The notes: generated from the sequence alone by a model not told the origin. A stretch of DNA of 64,000 nucleotides from Calothrix sp. NIES-2098 (GCA_002368175.1 AP018172.1:5025001-5089000); one strand, 5' to 3'. Counted from the first letter of the stretch, positions 14,789-22,697 are shown. Program-made: numbers and translations.

Positions 14789-15013
14789 TTAATCTCCTAG
14801 TAGCCCAGCTAAATCTGATAGATCATCGGCTTTTGGCTCAGTGTTTAACTGGGCTTGCGGGGCATTAGGGGCAGTAATTGATATACACCTCATGCCTTTA
14901 TCCATGACTTGAAGTATTAAGTAGTTAATAGCTTCCCCATAATCCTCTACTCCCAAATCCTGAGCTAATTGGGTTACGAAAGGTTGAAGCGGTTTTCTGA
15001 TGACGACGCGCAT
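14789..15013 (-). CDS. small ParR-like / ribbon-helix-helix-like protein
   Basis: A 74-residue protein starting MRVVIRKPLQPFVTQLAQDL, a basic strand followed by helices (EDYGEAINYLILQVMDKG) consistent with a ribbon-helix-helix fold, and an acidic C-terminal tail (KADDLSDLAGLLGD). In ParMRC systems the gene after the actin ATPase encodes the adaptor ParR, whose C-terminus contacts the filament; position, size and layout fit. The ATG overlaps the parM stop (TAATG) and GGAGG lies upstream. Assignment is by context more than by motif. Confidence 0.6.
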   Translation of the reverse strand: MRVVIRKPLQPFVTQLAQDLGVEDYGEAINYLILQVMDKGMRCISITAPNAPQAQLNTEPKADDLSDLAGLLGD

Positions 15014-15999
15014 TAAGCAGCCTCCTTTGAAATCAGTGTGGACATCTCATACAGACCGGAAGCATTAGCCCACACTGGATCAGAGCTAACCGTAAAACCT
15101 TGCGCGGTCAAAGCTTCGCCAATGCCAGGTAACAAAGCCCCACCACCTATTACTAATGCTGTGTGTGCGTTAACTCTCCAAGGTTTTAGGAACCTAACAG
15201 CAGGGGATAACGAGGATTCAACCCATACCCGCAACTTCTTTTTGTAAATGTTTTGGAAGTTAAAACCAGTAGAACCATACTCAAAAGACCCAGCATCAAC
15301 CGCCGCCCTGATATATTGCTCATTGGCAATCTCACCTTGCAGATATTTTGTAAACTCATCAGATCGGGCAATGTCTGCAATAAGGCGTTGCACCCCGGCG
15401 CGTGGGAACGGTTTTCTATCCACAATTCTCCCTTGCTCACCAAACAAAGAAGCAATCAAAGTACCATTGCCTATGTCTAAGACAATATTTTGAGATTTAA
15501 GATTTAACTCGCTACGGTGTGTGAGTAGTGCAGGGTGTCCCTCTTCCCGAACCGCTAAAACTTGGCTGTTAACCTTCGTTGCAGTGGCGTAATCATTGCA
15601 TTTAACAATGTGGTTGCCTGTGAGGGCTTCCTTAAGTTCGCCGCCTAATGTCTTAGCATCGTGGATGGACGCAACAATTTCTAAATCATAAGCGGGGCGG
15701 TAAGGGAGGTGAGACACCAGACCAAACAAAGCCTCTAGAGCAAAATCAACTTTCCCTCGTGTCGAGTCACCGATTTTTAGAACGTTCTCAGGGTCTTGTT
15801 CTAGTGCTGCCTTACCTACGTACCAATTTCTTGGCTTTATACTTTCAAAGCGATCGCCTTGTTGATACTCCACAAACCCCGCTGTGGGGAGTTCATGAGG
15901 TCTGAAGGTTAACCGCTTAAAATAAGCTGGGATGTAAAGCCTTTGACCATCTACCACGGCTTTAATGCTTCCGTTTCCAATATCTAGACCAATTTTCAT
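15013..15999 (-). CDS. parM: ParM-like actin ATPase for DNA segregation
   Basis: A 328-residue actin-fold protein. The phosphate-1 loop is GLDIGNGSIKAVV at the N-terminus, phosphate-2 is IVLDIGNGTLIASLF near residue 165, and the adenosine motif is ALVIGGGALLPG near residue 285. This matches ParM/StbA/Alp plasmid filaments that push DNA copies apart. I start at MKIG because GAGG lies 9 bp ahead of it; an ATG 9 bp further upstream is possible. The downstream gene is a ParR candidate, and the divergent promoter region has direct repeats that could be parC. A partition system implies an autonomous, low-copy state of the element. Confidence 0.85.
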   Translation of the reverse strand: MKIGLDIGNGSIKAVVDGQRLYIPAYFKRLTFRPHELPTAGFVEYQQGDRFESIKPRNWYVGKAALEQDPENVLKIGDSTRGKVDFALEALFGLVSHLPYRPAYDLEIVASIHDAKTLGGELKEALTGNHIVKCNDYATATKVNSQVLAVREEGHPALLTHRSELNLKSQNIVLDIGNGTLIASLFGEQGRIVDRKPFPRAGVQRLIADIARSDEFTKYLQGEIANEQYIRAAVDAGSFEYGSTGFNFQNIYKKKLRVWVESSLSPAVRFLKPWRVNAHTALVIGGGALLPGIGEALTAQGFTVSSDPVWANASGLYEMSTLISKEAA

Positions 16000-16201
16000 T
16001 AATTTCATCCTCAATATAGATAAGAAGGTTTCCCCTCGTGTCTGTACCGTGTGACATTTCTGCCACTAACAGACATTTTTGGTTATTCGTGCCCCTAGAC
16101 ACATCCTGGGGCTATCAAGTTTTCAAGGTTCAGAATGGGCTTGTAGTAAGTGTTTAGGAGTTTTTACCAAGGAAATATCACTAAATTTACCTGTGGTTTT
16201 T

Positions 16202-16274
16202 CTGCCTCACTATGTCTCTTTTGCCTCATACTGCCATTATAGCCTACATGGGTTATAAGGGTATATGGGTTATA
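16202..16274. promoter_or_regulatory. repeat-containing divergent promoter region, parC/operator candidate
   Basis: Between parM and the divergent ribbon-helix-helix gene lie TGCCTCA at 16202-16208 and 16222-16228 (20-bp period) and ATGGGTTATA at 16248-16257 and 16265-16274 (17-bp period). ATGGGTTATA also occurs in the loops of both palindromes flanking the replication gene. This is the natural place for a centromere site and for autoregulation. Confidence 0.6.
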
Positions 16275-16331
16275 GAAAAACAGACAAAAAAGTGGCACAC
16301 TGGTTATGTGCCAGTTACCCTTGTGACCCAT

Positions 16332-16487
16332 ATGAGTGATAGCGATAAAGTTAGTTTTAAGGTTTTTTTGACTGAAGAGGAGCGAACTAGGTTTAAAATA
16401 GCTTGCGCTCAAGAGCGATCAAACATGAGTGAAAAAGCCAGGGAATTTATACTTAAGTGGCTCGAAACCCGCGAAAAATCGGTATAA
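16332..16487 (+). CDS. small ribbon-helix-helix DNA-binding protein
   Basis: A 51-residue protein: a basic strand KVSFKVFLTEEERTRFKIAC, then a helix-turn-helix (SNMSEKAREFILKWLETR), typical of Arc/CopG-type ribbon-helix-helix repressors and plasmid partition proteins such as ParG. I use the internal ATG at MSDSD because the 40 residues upstream translate operator DNA. It is divergent from parM and probably represses both promoters through the ATGGGTTATA repeats. A terminator follows. Confidence 0.7.
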   Translation: MSDSDKVSFKVFLTEEERTRFKIACAQERSNMSEKAREFILKWLETREKSV

Positions 16488-16534
16488 TTTATATAACTGT
16501 TCTAAGTCTATAAATTAAAAATATACTAAACACA

Positions 16535-16558
16535 CCCCACCTAGTTTCTAAGGTGGGG
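16535..16558. terminator. terminator between convergent genes
   Basis: Perfect arms CCCCACCT (16535-16542) and AGGTGGGG (16551-16558) between the ribbon-helix-helix gene and the minus-strand gene at 16567. Confidence 0.75.
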
Positions 16559-16566
16559 CTTAAAAT

Positions 16567-16995
16567 TTAATCCACCCACTCCCACATCGGTGTTTCCAAA
16601 TGCTTCTCAGGGAGTTGACCCAACAATTCCGCAACGGCGATCGCGTTATCGAAAATTTTGTAATTGGCGTAGACACAGCGCTCTGAAAGTTCCCAAACGC
16701 AGTAACTATGATGGGGGCGGGAGGTCATTATTTGATGAATCGCCAACCGCCCCGCCGGGGTGAACTGGTAACGATTTGTACCAAGAAAACCCTCACAAAG
16801 GTCGAATACCACCTGGGTTTTGTTCCATTTCAATCTATACACGCCGATTAGCGGAAGGTTGCGTCTTTGAATCTCCCGAATCTGACGCGCGGTGGGCTGT
16901 ACTAGATAATTTTTCTGTTTAGTTTTTGGCATAACGGTGAAAGTTTTTTGGTTATCGCCCCAGATGTGTCTGGAGTTTTTACTTAGTCCAGGCAA
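16567..16995 (-). CDS. hypothetical protein
   Basis: A 142-residue protein as the longest frame; an internal start at MPKTKQ (16932) would give 121 residues and neither start has a clear ribosome-binding site. The body is basic at the N-terminus, then mixed (LPLIGVYRLKWNKTQVVFDL; YCVWELSERCVYANYKIF), without membrane segments. No family is recognised. It lies immediately outside the left inverted repeat of the replication module. Confidence 0.5.
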   Translation of the reverse strand: MPGLSKNSRHIWGDNQKTFTVMPKTKQKNYLVQPTARQIREIQRRNLPLIGVYRLKWNKTQVVFDLCEGFLGTNRYQFTPAGRLAIHQIMTSRPHHSYCVWELSERCVYANYKIFDNAIAVAELLGQLPEKHLETPMWEWVD

Positions 16996-17029
16996 GTATT
17001 TATACTCATAAATAAAGGGCGCGGACGAG

Positions 17030-17165
17030 GAAAAACAGCAGAAAATTTTACTTCAAAAAAGTAGAGTCAAAAACGGCTGAAACGTAGTCTGGGTAAGCGC
17101 TAGAGGGTGAGTCAGATCGTTCATGGGTTATATAACATTATTGGGCGATCTGACTCACCCCCAGC
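17030..17165. repeat. left copy of the ~137-bp inverted repeat
   Basis: It is the reverse complement of 21211-21347 at about 90 % identity (counted by eye: 12 mismatches and one gap), with a 35-bp perfect core. Inside is a 14-bp palindrome, GGTGAGTCAGATCG (17106-17119) and CGATCTGACTCACC (17146-17159), whose loop holds ATGGGTTATA and GTTATATAAC. The part at 17030-17085 reproduces the last codons of the recombinase gene on the plus strand, so it is a displaced recombinase 3' end. Confidence 0.9.
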
Positions 17166-17168
17166 TAC

Positions 17169-20100
17169 TTATACAGCTACTAGATCCGCCTCTATCCGCC
17201 GTAACCACTCCGGCTTTTCTCTGGGTTGTTCCGGTAAGCTTGCGATCGCCTGCCATCGCTTAATGTACTCTGGAACATCCCGAACATCGGCTGCAATCAC
17301 TGTTTGTATTGCGGTTTCTCTCTCCTCTGCTGGTGTGGGTTTTGGTTGGTAACGTTCCCCGACTGCGTTGTAAATGGCTTGTATCATGCTGTTGTTGGAT
17401 TTTGTTTTATCTATGCTGTATACCCTCCGCTGCTTTTCACCGTCCCGTTCTCTCGTTGTTTTTACCTGATAACCGAAGTGTTCTAGTATCGTTCTCAGTA
17501 ACTTACATTTGTCGTAATCTTTGTGCAGCCCCACCCCAAAAACAACGGTCATCAACTTTTTACACCTCAACGCTTTCTTAAGCACTTCGTCTAACCACTC
17601 TGTTCCGTTTGTCCATATCACACCATCAAGCAAACAGCCGTTGATTAGTGAAACTAAATCCAGCTTCTCTGTAAGCTCTAACAATGGGGCGTAGCTTCGC
17701 ACATCCCACAGTTGCCGCCCATCTTCCAATGCTTTTGGTACTTTCTTGGTATCCCTCCCTATAATGACTTGGGGATTGTTGATGATCCAGCGTCTTTCGA
17801 TGGCGCGGATTGTGTGCTTGTCTTCTAGGATGAACTCTTGGATAAACTCGGCTGTTAGTTCTAACCCTGGTAGTTGGTTTGTCCAAAAAGCTTTTTGGTA
17901 CTCATACTCTTGTTTAAGTGTGTGTTGGGGGTCTTTGCGGTTCTCTGCTGCTTCTGCCAGGGGAACCACTGCGGCGTTAGCTATCTCGTTTGCTTTTTCT
18001 TGCCTGTACTCCTTGGCTTCTATTTTGAGTTCGTGATCTGGTATCACTTCCGCGATTATGTTCACCTCTTTTACAGTGTGCCCCCGTTCTTTCAAATCCC
18101 GTCGTAGAAGTTCGCCTAGATTAGCCATAGAGTGATTACGCATGGCTTTGTAGGCGGCGAAGGCTTCCATGTGTGGGTTTGACCATTCCGAGGAATTGGA
18201 ATCTAATATGTCTGCCAGCTTTCTGAGTAGATCCGCTTGGTTTGGTTGAATCTCACCTACAAGCCCTAACTTTTGAATTGTTTCCGTGTGGTGGTTAAAC
18301 AGTGTCTCCTTGACCTTCTCAGGGAGAGGTGATCGGCTCCCCTCGTTAGCTGGTTTCGCATAGGGGGGAATGTGTATTTTCCTGGGTACGTTATTGTCTC
18401 GTAACCTAGCCAGCATCTGAATCACGCTTTGATGGTTTATCACACCGTAGAACAGCCCATAAACCGTATTAAAGTAACCGTGAGAGTCTACCGACACACT
18501 GCTTTCTATGGTTGGACTACCAAGAATTACACGGGGCTGGTTAACTTCGATCCAAGCTGCTGGATTATTTAAGAACTCAGCAACACGGGGGCATTTGTCG
18601 GTAACGCGATCGCCGTCTATCAGGAGGATTTTGTCTTCGGGTATTGACTTCTTAAAGCGGAGATATAGTTTGTTTAGTGTTGCCTTGGCATCGCTTACAA
18701 CAAAAACCTTCTCGCCTGCCAATACCGACTGCATAAGGGCATCCTCGATAGCTTTCTTACTGCGTGGTCTGCCGTCTACGTTTATAAATGAGCAATCCCA
18801 ACCCCCTTGGCGATATTCGTTGTGGATTACATTGGCTGTATGACCACTTAGACGTTGCAAGTACTCGATATCTAACGCCCTCACATCAGCATCAAGGCAA
18901 ATTATCCGCGAAGCAAACCTCAAATGCTCTTGGAATTTTTCAATGATCTGTGTGCAAAACTGGACACAAGTTGACCCAGTGATCATTGTCTCAAGTACCT
19001 TAGAAACTTCCTCAAGTACCAGGATCGGTTTTGGAGGGAATTTAAGAATACTTTCAATGGAACTCGCCGCCCATACATTAACGCTATCCCAACGCTTTCT
19101 AAGCTGTTCTACAGACTCCTGACCACTGCCCCATACATAGTCAGCCCCGGTATTGGCGCAAAACTGCTGACATAAACTGTTGCGGTAGGAGAACATATTA
19201 CCCGCTTCGTTGTCGGCTACTACCTTTCTAGTCCCGAAAGTTTTCCCAGTTCCTGGGATGCTGGCTATGATCGTTAGACCGAGGGGCAATTCATCAAAAA
19301 GTTTTTCGGGTAAGTATTGGGCGTTTAGTGTTTGGGTGATGAAGGGGGAAATGTTATATAACTGGCGTTGGGTTTCCTCTACTTTGCGGCTATATGCTAC
19401 TTTCCAACTCTCCTCACCCTGGATAATCCAATTCTCAATCCGGGCGCGTATTTCATCGACTGGTAACGATGGTTTAGCCTTGAAATCGTCGTAAGCTCTT
19501 TGTAAATGCCGATCGATGTCTTCTTGGGGGCAGGGTGGGTTACAGCGATCGCCGTGCTGTTGAAGTAAGTCTTTTATATCCCCAGTGAATCGCACCCCTT
19601 CATTTTGCAAGAATCTTGCAGTTGCAACCAAGTTCAAAGCAAGTTTGTAATTATCCGGTCGGCGGCTTCCCTCCCCACTGCCGTTGTAGATTAAGTAGCG
19701 ATCGCTCTTGGTTAGTGCTTGGGTAAGCGGAAAACCGCCCTTAGACTCTAGTAGTTCTAACTCCACTGTTGTAATCGGCTGGGAGCGTTTAACGACCACT
19801 TCCGGGGTAAATTCCTCTTCAGGGATGGTCAAGGCTGACTCCCCTTGCTTTCTCCAATCATCGAACCGTGCCCTGGACATCCCCAAGGGAAACCGGGAAG
19901 CCAACTTAGCTTTAAATTCCTCGGCTGAATACTTCGCGGCTGTAGCAAGTAGTAATCTTTGGTGCTTACCTTTCGACTTCCGATAAAACCCCGCGATTCT
20001 CATTACACGGGCGGGATTTTGGATGTTTGGATCGCCGTTGGACAATACGATTAAATGTCTTTGAATCTCCCGGAAAGTCTCGATATCACACCCAGTAACG

Positions 20101-20594
20101 CGATAAAAGCAATGCAGCGATTTAGAGCCGGAGAACACCACAGCCGAGGGAGTTAGACCAAATTCAGCCCCTATCGCCTGTATACGGTCTAATTGCTCTT
20201 GAATGCTACCCTTGTCCGATTCAAAGTACACCGCCCGAATCTTTTCTACGTTGCTGTCCTTGATGCCGCCCTGGACATCGTTTGGGATGAAGTAAATCTC
20301 CTCGCCGTCGCTGGCTAGGAAAGCAAACAGACCGTAACCATCGGGGTATTTTGTTGTGAATATCCGCGAGTCGCCCTCAATTTTTGTCGCCTGGGCTGTG
20401 AAGTTATCCACGCCCATGACGCAGCGATAAGCTAACTTGCTACCCCGCTTGATCCAAAACTCCTCGCCTTCGGCAACTCCCAAAGCTCTCAAATGCGCCA
20501 GAGTCGCGGCTTTCCCTTCCAGGTTTTGGGCTACAATCTCTACCCCTGCGGGGGATTCTTGGGGGTCAATTATGATAGAATTATGAAAAGACAT
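17169..20594 (-). CDS. PrimPol-helicase replication protein, CyRepA-like
   Basis: A 1141-residue protein with two enzymatic parts. Residues ~90-260 resemble a plasmid RepB-type primase-polymerase: RAVYFESDKG with paired acidic residues, VFSGSKSLHCFYR, then NPARVMRIAGFYR. Residues ~430-760 form a superfamily helicase: Walker A LTIIASIPGTGKTFGTRK, Walker B ILVLEEVSKVL, and later SPTIESSVSVDSHGYF and QMLARLRDN motifs. Cyanobacterial plasmid replication proteins of the CyRepA type have a related layout. It should prime and unwind at the element's origin. AAGGTG precedes the ATG. It is flanked by the ~137-bp inverted repeats together with the next gene. Confidence 0.8.
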   Translation of the reverse strand: MSFHNSIIIDPQESPAGVEIVAQNLEGKAATLAHLRALGVAEGEEFWIKRGSKLAYRCVMGVDNFTAQATKIEGDSRIFTTKYPDGYGLFAFLASDGEEIYFIPNDVQGGIKDSNVEKIRAVYFESDKGSIQEQLDRIQAIGAEFGLTPSAVVFSGSKSLHCFYRVTGCDIETFREIQRHLIVLSNGDPNIQNPARVMRIAGFYRKSKGKHQRLLLATAAKYSAEEFKAKLASRFPLGMSRARFDDWRKQGESALTIPEEEFTPEVVVKRSQPITTVELELLESKGGFPLTQALTKSDRYLIYNGSGEGSRRPDNYKLALNLVATARFLQNEGVRFTGDIKDLLQQHGDRCNPPCPQEDIDRHLQRAYDDFKAKPSLPVDEIRARIENWIIQGEESWKVAYSRKVEETQRQLYNISPFITQTLNAQYLPEKLFDELPLGLTIIASIPGTGKTFGTRKVVADNEAGNMFSYRNSLCQQFCANTGADYVWGSGQESVEQLRKRWDSVNVWAASSIESILKFPPKPILVLEEVSKVLETMITGSTCVQFCTQIIEKFQEHLRFASRIICLDADVRALDIEYLQRLSGHTANVIHNEYRQGGWDCSFINVDGRPRSKKAIEDALMQSVLAGEKVFVVSDAKATLNKLYLRFKKSIPEDKILLIDGDRVTDKCPRVAEFLNNPAAWIEVNQPRVILGSPTIESSVSVDSHGYFNTVYGLFYGVINHQSVIQMLARLRDNNVPRKIHIPPYAKPANEGSRSPLPEKVKETLFNHHTETIQKLGLVGEIQPNQADLLRKLADILDSNSSEWSNPHMEAFAAYKAMRNHSMANLGELLRRDLKERGHTVKEVNIIAEVIPDHELKIEAKEYRQEKANEIANAAVVPLAEAAENRKDPQHTLKQEYEYQKAFWTNQLPGLELTAEFIQEFILEDKHTIRAIERRWIINNPQVIIGRDTKKVPKALEDGRQLWDVRSYAPLLELTEKLDLVSLINGCLLDGVIWTNGTEWLDEVLKKALRCKKLMTVVFGVGLHKDYDKCKLLRTILEHFGYQVKTTRERDGEKQRRVYSIDKTKSNNSMIQAIYNAVGERYQPKPTPAEERETAIQTVIAADVRDVPEYIKRWQAIASLPEQPREKPEWLRRIEADLVAV

Positions 20595-20828
20595 GGAATT
20601 TCACCTTAATTTTTGTAGGTGAAACTTCCGAAGAATTGACTATTTACCTAGAAACACACTAAAATTTAAATAAGTTTTTATTGATGCTTTTGAAGTTTTG
20701 TGTTCCTGGCTCAGTTAGCGCTGAGTGGCAAAAGGTGCAAATCTTTGGAAGCTTCTTTTTTAGGTGTTCAGATACACTAAATATTTGGTATCCGTCTGTA
20801 TAGTACTGCCGGGGTCGCCCCCGTTGGT

Positions 20829-21095
20829 TTAAATCGGCTCTACCCAGTAAAACTTAACAGGGTAGCCTCTGCCGTGTGAGCGTTCCTCTACCAGATGAAC
20901 CTTACCTAAAGCCGAGAGTCTTGCTAAGGCGGCTCTAATGGTCATTGTTGTAACACTGAGTTTATCCGCTAGTTCATACATACTGTAGCCAGTTGATTTG
21001 TCAGTGTTTCTGTATATCCACCGAATCCTTACATCCGGGGGTAGTTGATCGAAATACTCACTGGGAACCGGAATTGTTTTCTCTAGTACTGCCAT
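20829..21095 (-). CDS. winged-helix regulator upstream of the replication gene
   Basis: An 88-residue protein with a winged helix: residues ~30-75 read RIRWIYRNTDKSTGYSMYEL, then ADKLSVTTMTIRAALARLSAL, followed by a wing (LVEERSHGRGYPVKFYWV). The start at MAVLEKT is favoured by GGAG 8 bp ahead; a longer frame from 21134 is possible. It likely controls the replication gene 234 bp downstream, that is, copy number. Both genes lie between the inverted repeats. Confidence 0.7.
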   Translation of the reverse strand: MAVLEKTIPVPSEYFDQLPPDVRIRWIYRNTDKSTGYSMYELADKLSVTTMTIRAALARLSALGKVHLVEERSHGRGYPVKFYWVEPI

Positions 21096-21210
21096 ATTGC
21101 TGGCTCCGTTCTCCTTTTCTCTATTATAAACCAAGTTTTAGTTTTTGTCGGTAGTTTTACTAAGTCTGATTAGTATTAATTGATATCCACATTTAGCAAC
21201 AATGTACGGG

Positions 21211-21347
21211 GTTGGGAGTGAGTCAGATCGCCCCAGTAATGTTATATAACCCATGAACGATCTGACTCACCTTTTAGCCCTTACCCCGTCTGTGTTTCAG
21301 CCGTTTTTGAATCTACTTTTTTGAAGTAAAATTTTCTGTTGTTTTTC
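21211..21347. repeat. right copy of the ~137-bp inverted repeat
   Basis: The mirror of 17030-17165. Its palindrome is GTGAGTCAGATCG (21218-21230) and CGATCTGACTCAC (21258-21270). TATAACCCAT (21245-21254) is the reverse of ATGGGTTATA. The outer ~50 bp code for the C-terminus of the recombinase. Confidence 0.9.
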
Positions 21348-22409
21348 ATCGGTTTCTCCCCCTGCCGCGCCGAAGGAAAGATCAGGGAGTGCAACTTCAC
21401 CGACCGCGCCGAGGTAATGGCGATACATAACCGCCGGACTATGCCCCGTCACCCTTGACAGCTTCAAGGGGTCTGCACCTTCGTTTAAATAGTGGCTGAC
21501 CATCGTCACCCGTAAATTATGGGGTTTTCTGTAGGGGACACCCACGGATTTGAGTAGCGTTTTCCATACCAAGGCGCGGAAATTGTTTGCAACTATTGAT
21601 CCACCCATCGGGGCGGGGAATACCAATGAATTTGGGTCAGGGTTGGGGGGACGGTGAGCAAGCATTAATTGCTTCATGTAGTAAGTTAATGTGACTTTCC
21701 TTGATTGGTGGGTCTTTGTGGCTAATATCCACACCCCGCCACAGTCAGAATCTACATTTCCCCACTTCAAAGCGATCGCCTCCCCTAAACGACAACCAAC
21801 CCTAAGAAGAAATTCAATGAAGGGGGCGTAATGGTTTCCCTGTATCCCAGTAAGTATTTTGTTAACCTCTTCTTGGGTGAATGGCTTGGGTTGGGGTGGA
21901 TCTATTTTTATCGTCTTGATATGACGCTTCCAAGGATTTTTGGCTGTAGTTAATTCTTCCTCTGCCGCCCATCGCCAAATGGCGCTTAATCTTATTACAT
22001 AAGCTTTAAGCGTGGATGTAGCTACTTGGGGACGAAGCCATTGGATAAATTTTGAGGCTTCGGGTGGTGTTATATCTTCCTTTCCCCCGTATTTGTTAAA
22101 CTTTTTGACCACTACCCCGTACAGTTCCTTTGTGTCTGGGTTCATTTCACGAGCCAGGAAGGCAGCTATAAATGACGTACCATCAGGCTTATTTTGATGT
22201 GCGGGGCGGTATTTTACCAGGGTGGGGTCAAAGTTATTTGTTACAAAATCAGATTCGATCTGGCGTTTTATTACTTCCGCCAGACCGAGGTTTAATTTAT
22301 TGGTGGGTAGACCGAGGGCTAACCAGTAACGTTTGCCCCCATACCGCCAGATTAGGGTTATATGCCCTTGGCGATCATAGATGCTTACCTCTCCTTTTCG
22401 GCTCCTCAT
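21297..22409 (-). CDS. tyrosine recombinase (integrase of the element)
   Basis: A 370-residue phage-type integrase. The N-terminal arm domain (GEVSIYDRQGHITLIWRYGG) is of the type common in cyanobacterial integrases. The catalytic set is visible: Arg in LLRVGCRLGEAIALKW, Lys in TKTHQSRKVTL, His-x-x-Arg in HNLRVTMVSHYL, His in VTGHSPAVM and the Tyr nucleophile in RHYLG. It lies 80 bp inside the right attachment repeat, the usual position for an element integrase. The ATG at MRSRKG is taken as start. Its final ~16 codons are duplicated in inverted orientation at 17030-17085. No excisionase is recognised by motif; one of the small DNA-binding proteins may serve. Confidence 0.93.
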   Translation of the reverse strand: MRSRKGEVSIYDRQGHITLIWRYGGKRYWLALGLPTNKLNLGLAEVIKRQIESDFVTNNFDPTLVKYRPAHQNKPDGTSFIAAFLAREMNPDTKELYGVVVKKFNKYGGKEDITPPEASKFIQWLRPQVATSTLKAYVIRLSAIWRWAAEEELTTAKNPWKRHIKTIKIDPPQPKPFTQEEVNKILTGIQGNHYAPFIEFLLRVGCRLGEAIALKWGNVDSDCGGVWILATKTHQSRKVTLTYYMKQLMLAHRPPNPDPNSLVFPAPMGGSIVANNFRALVWKTLLKSVGVPYRKPHNLRVTMVSHYLNEGADPLKLSRVTGHSPAVMYRHYLGAVGEVALPDLSFGAAGGETDEKQQKILLQKSRFKNG

Positions 22410-22456
22410 GATTGCAACCAATTTGCACTACAGTGGGTAGCCGATGAGAATTTTAG

Positions 22457-22618
22457 TTAGAGAAAACTGTCTCCGTCGATGTTTAGGGATTCTTCAAAGA
22501 AGGCAATACCCCAGCCATCGCTATGATCGTCAGTTTTTCCTCCCCTAGCAGAAAAACCTTCAAAAGAAAAGCAGATATCTGTTGGGGTATTGCAATTCAT
22601 TCCCAGCAGTTGACACAT
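22457..22618 (-). pseudogene. truncated 5' fragment of the amidotransferase gene
   Basis: Codons 1-43 are the same as in the intact gene at 3574-4365 (one silent change), then the frame runs into element DNA after FFEE and stops. It is the chromosomal 5' end of the target gene left behind by integration, still next to its original upstream neighbour, the amylase gene. Excision would rejoin it with the 3' part at 4236. Confidence 0.9.
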
Positions 22619-22656
22619 CTTCAAAAACCTGAGGTTCATCTCTGGGATTACAATAC
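22490..22656. repeat. right attachment repeat (attR-like)
   Basis: A 167-bp repeat of 4237-4403, offset 18,253 bp, one mismatch. Beyond 22656 the sequence is chromosomal and leads into the amylase gene. Confidence 0.92.
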
Positions 22657-22697
22657 TTCAGATCGCTGCAAAAGTTCTGCTACTTGGGATTCTTTAT

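Larger units (their letters stand above)
4237..22656. mobile_element. integrated plasmid-like element, period 18,253 bp
   Basis: The boundaries are two 167-bp direct repeats (4237-4403 and 22490-22656) differing at one base, derived from the 5' end of the amidotransferase gene. Between them lie genes absent from ordinary core chromosome: a tyrosine recombinase next to the right end, a PrimPol-helicase replication protein, ParM and ribbon-helix-helix proteins, an FtsK/TraB-like ATPase with membrane proteins, an Abi-alpha gene and many short orphans. No relaxase, type IV secretion, capsid, portal or large terminase gene is visible, so it is neither an ordinary ICE nor an intact prophage. HIP1 sites are present inside, which suggests long residence in cyanobacteria. 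The free form should be a circle of about 18.25 kb. Confidence 0.9.

Noticed and set aside
17030..21347. Insertion sequence with terminal inverted repeats
   Set aside because: The inside has a replication protein and a winged-helix regulator but no transposase, and no target duplication is visible at the outer edges.
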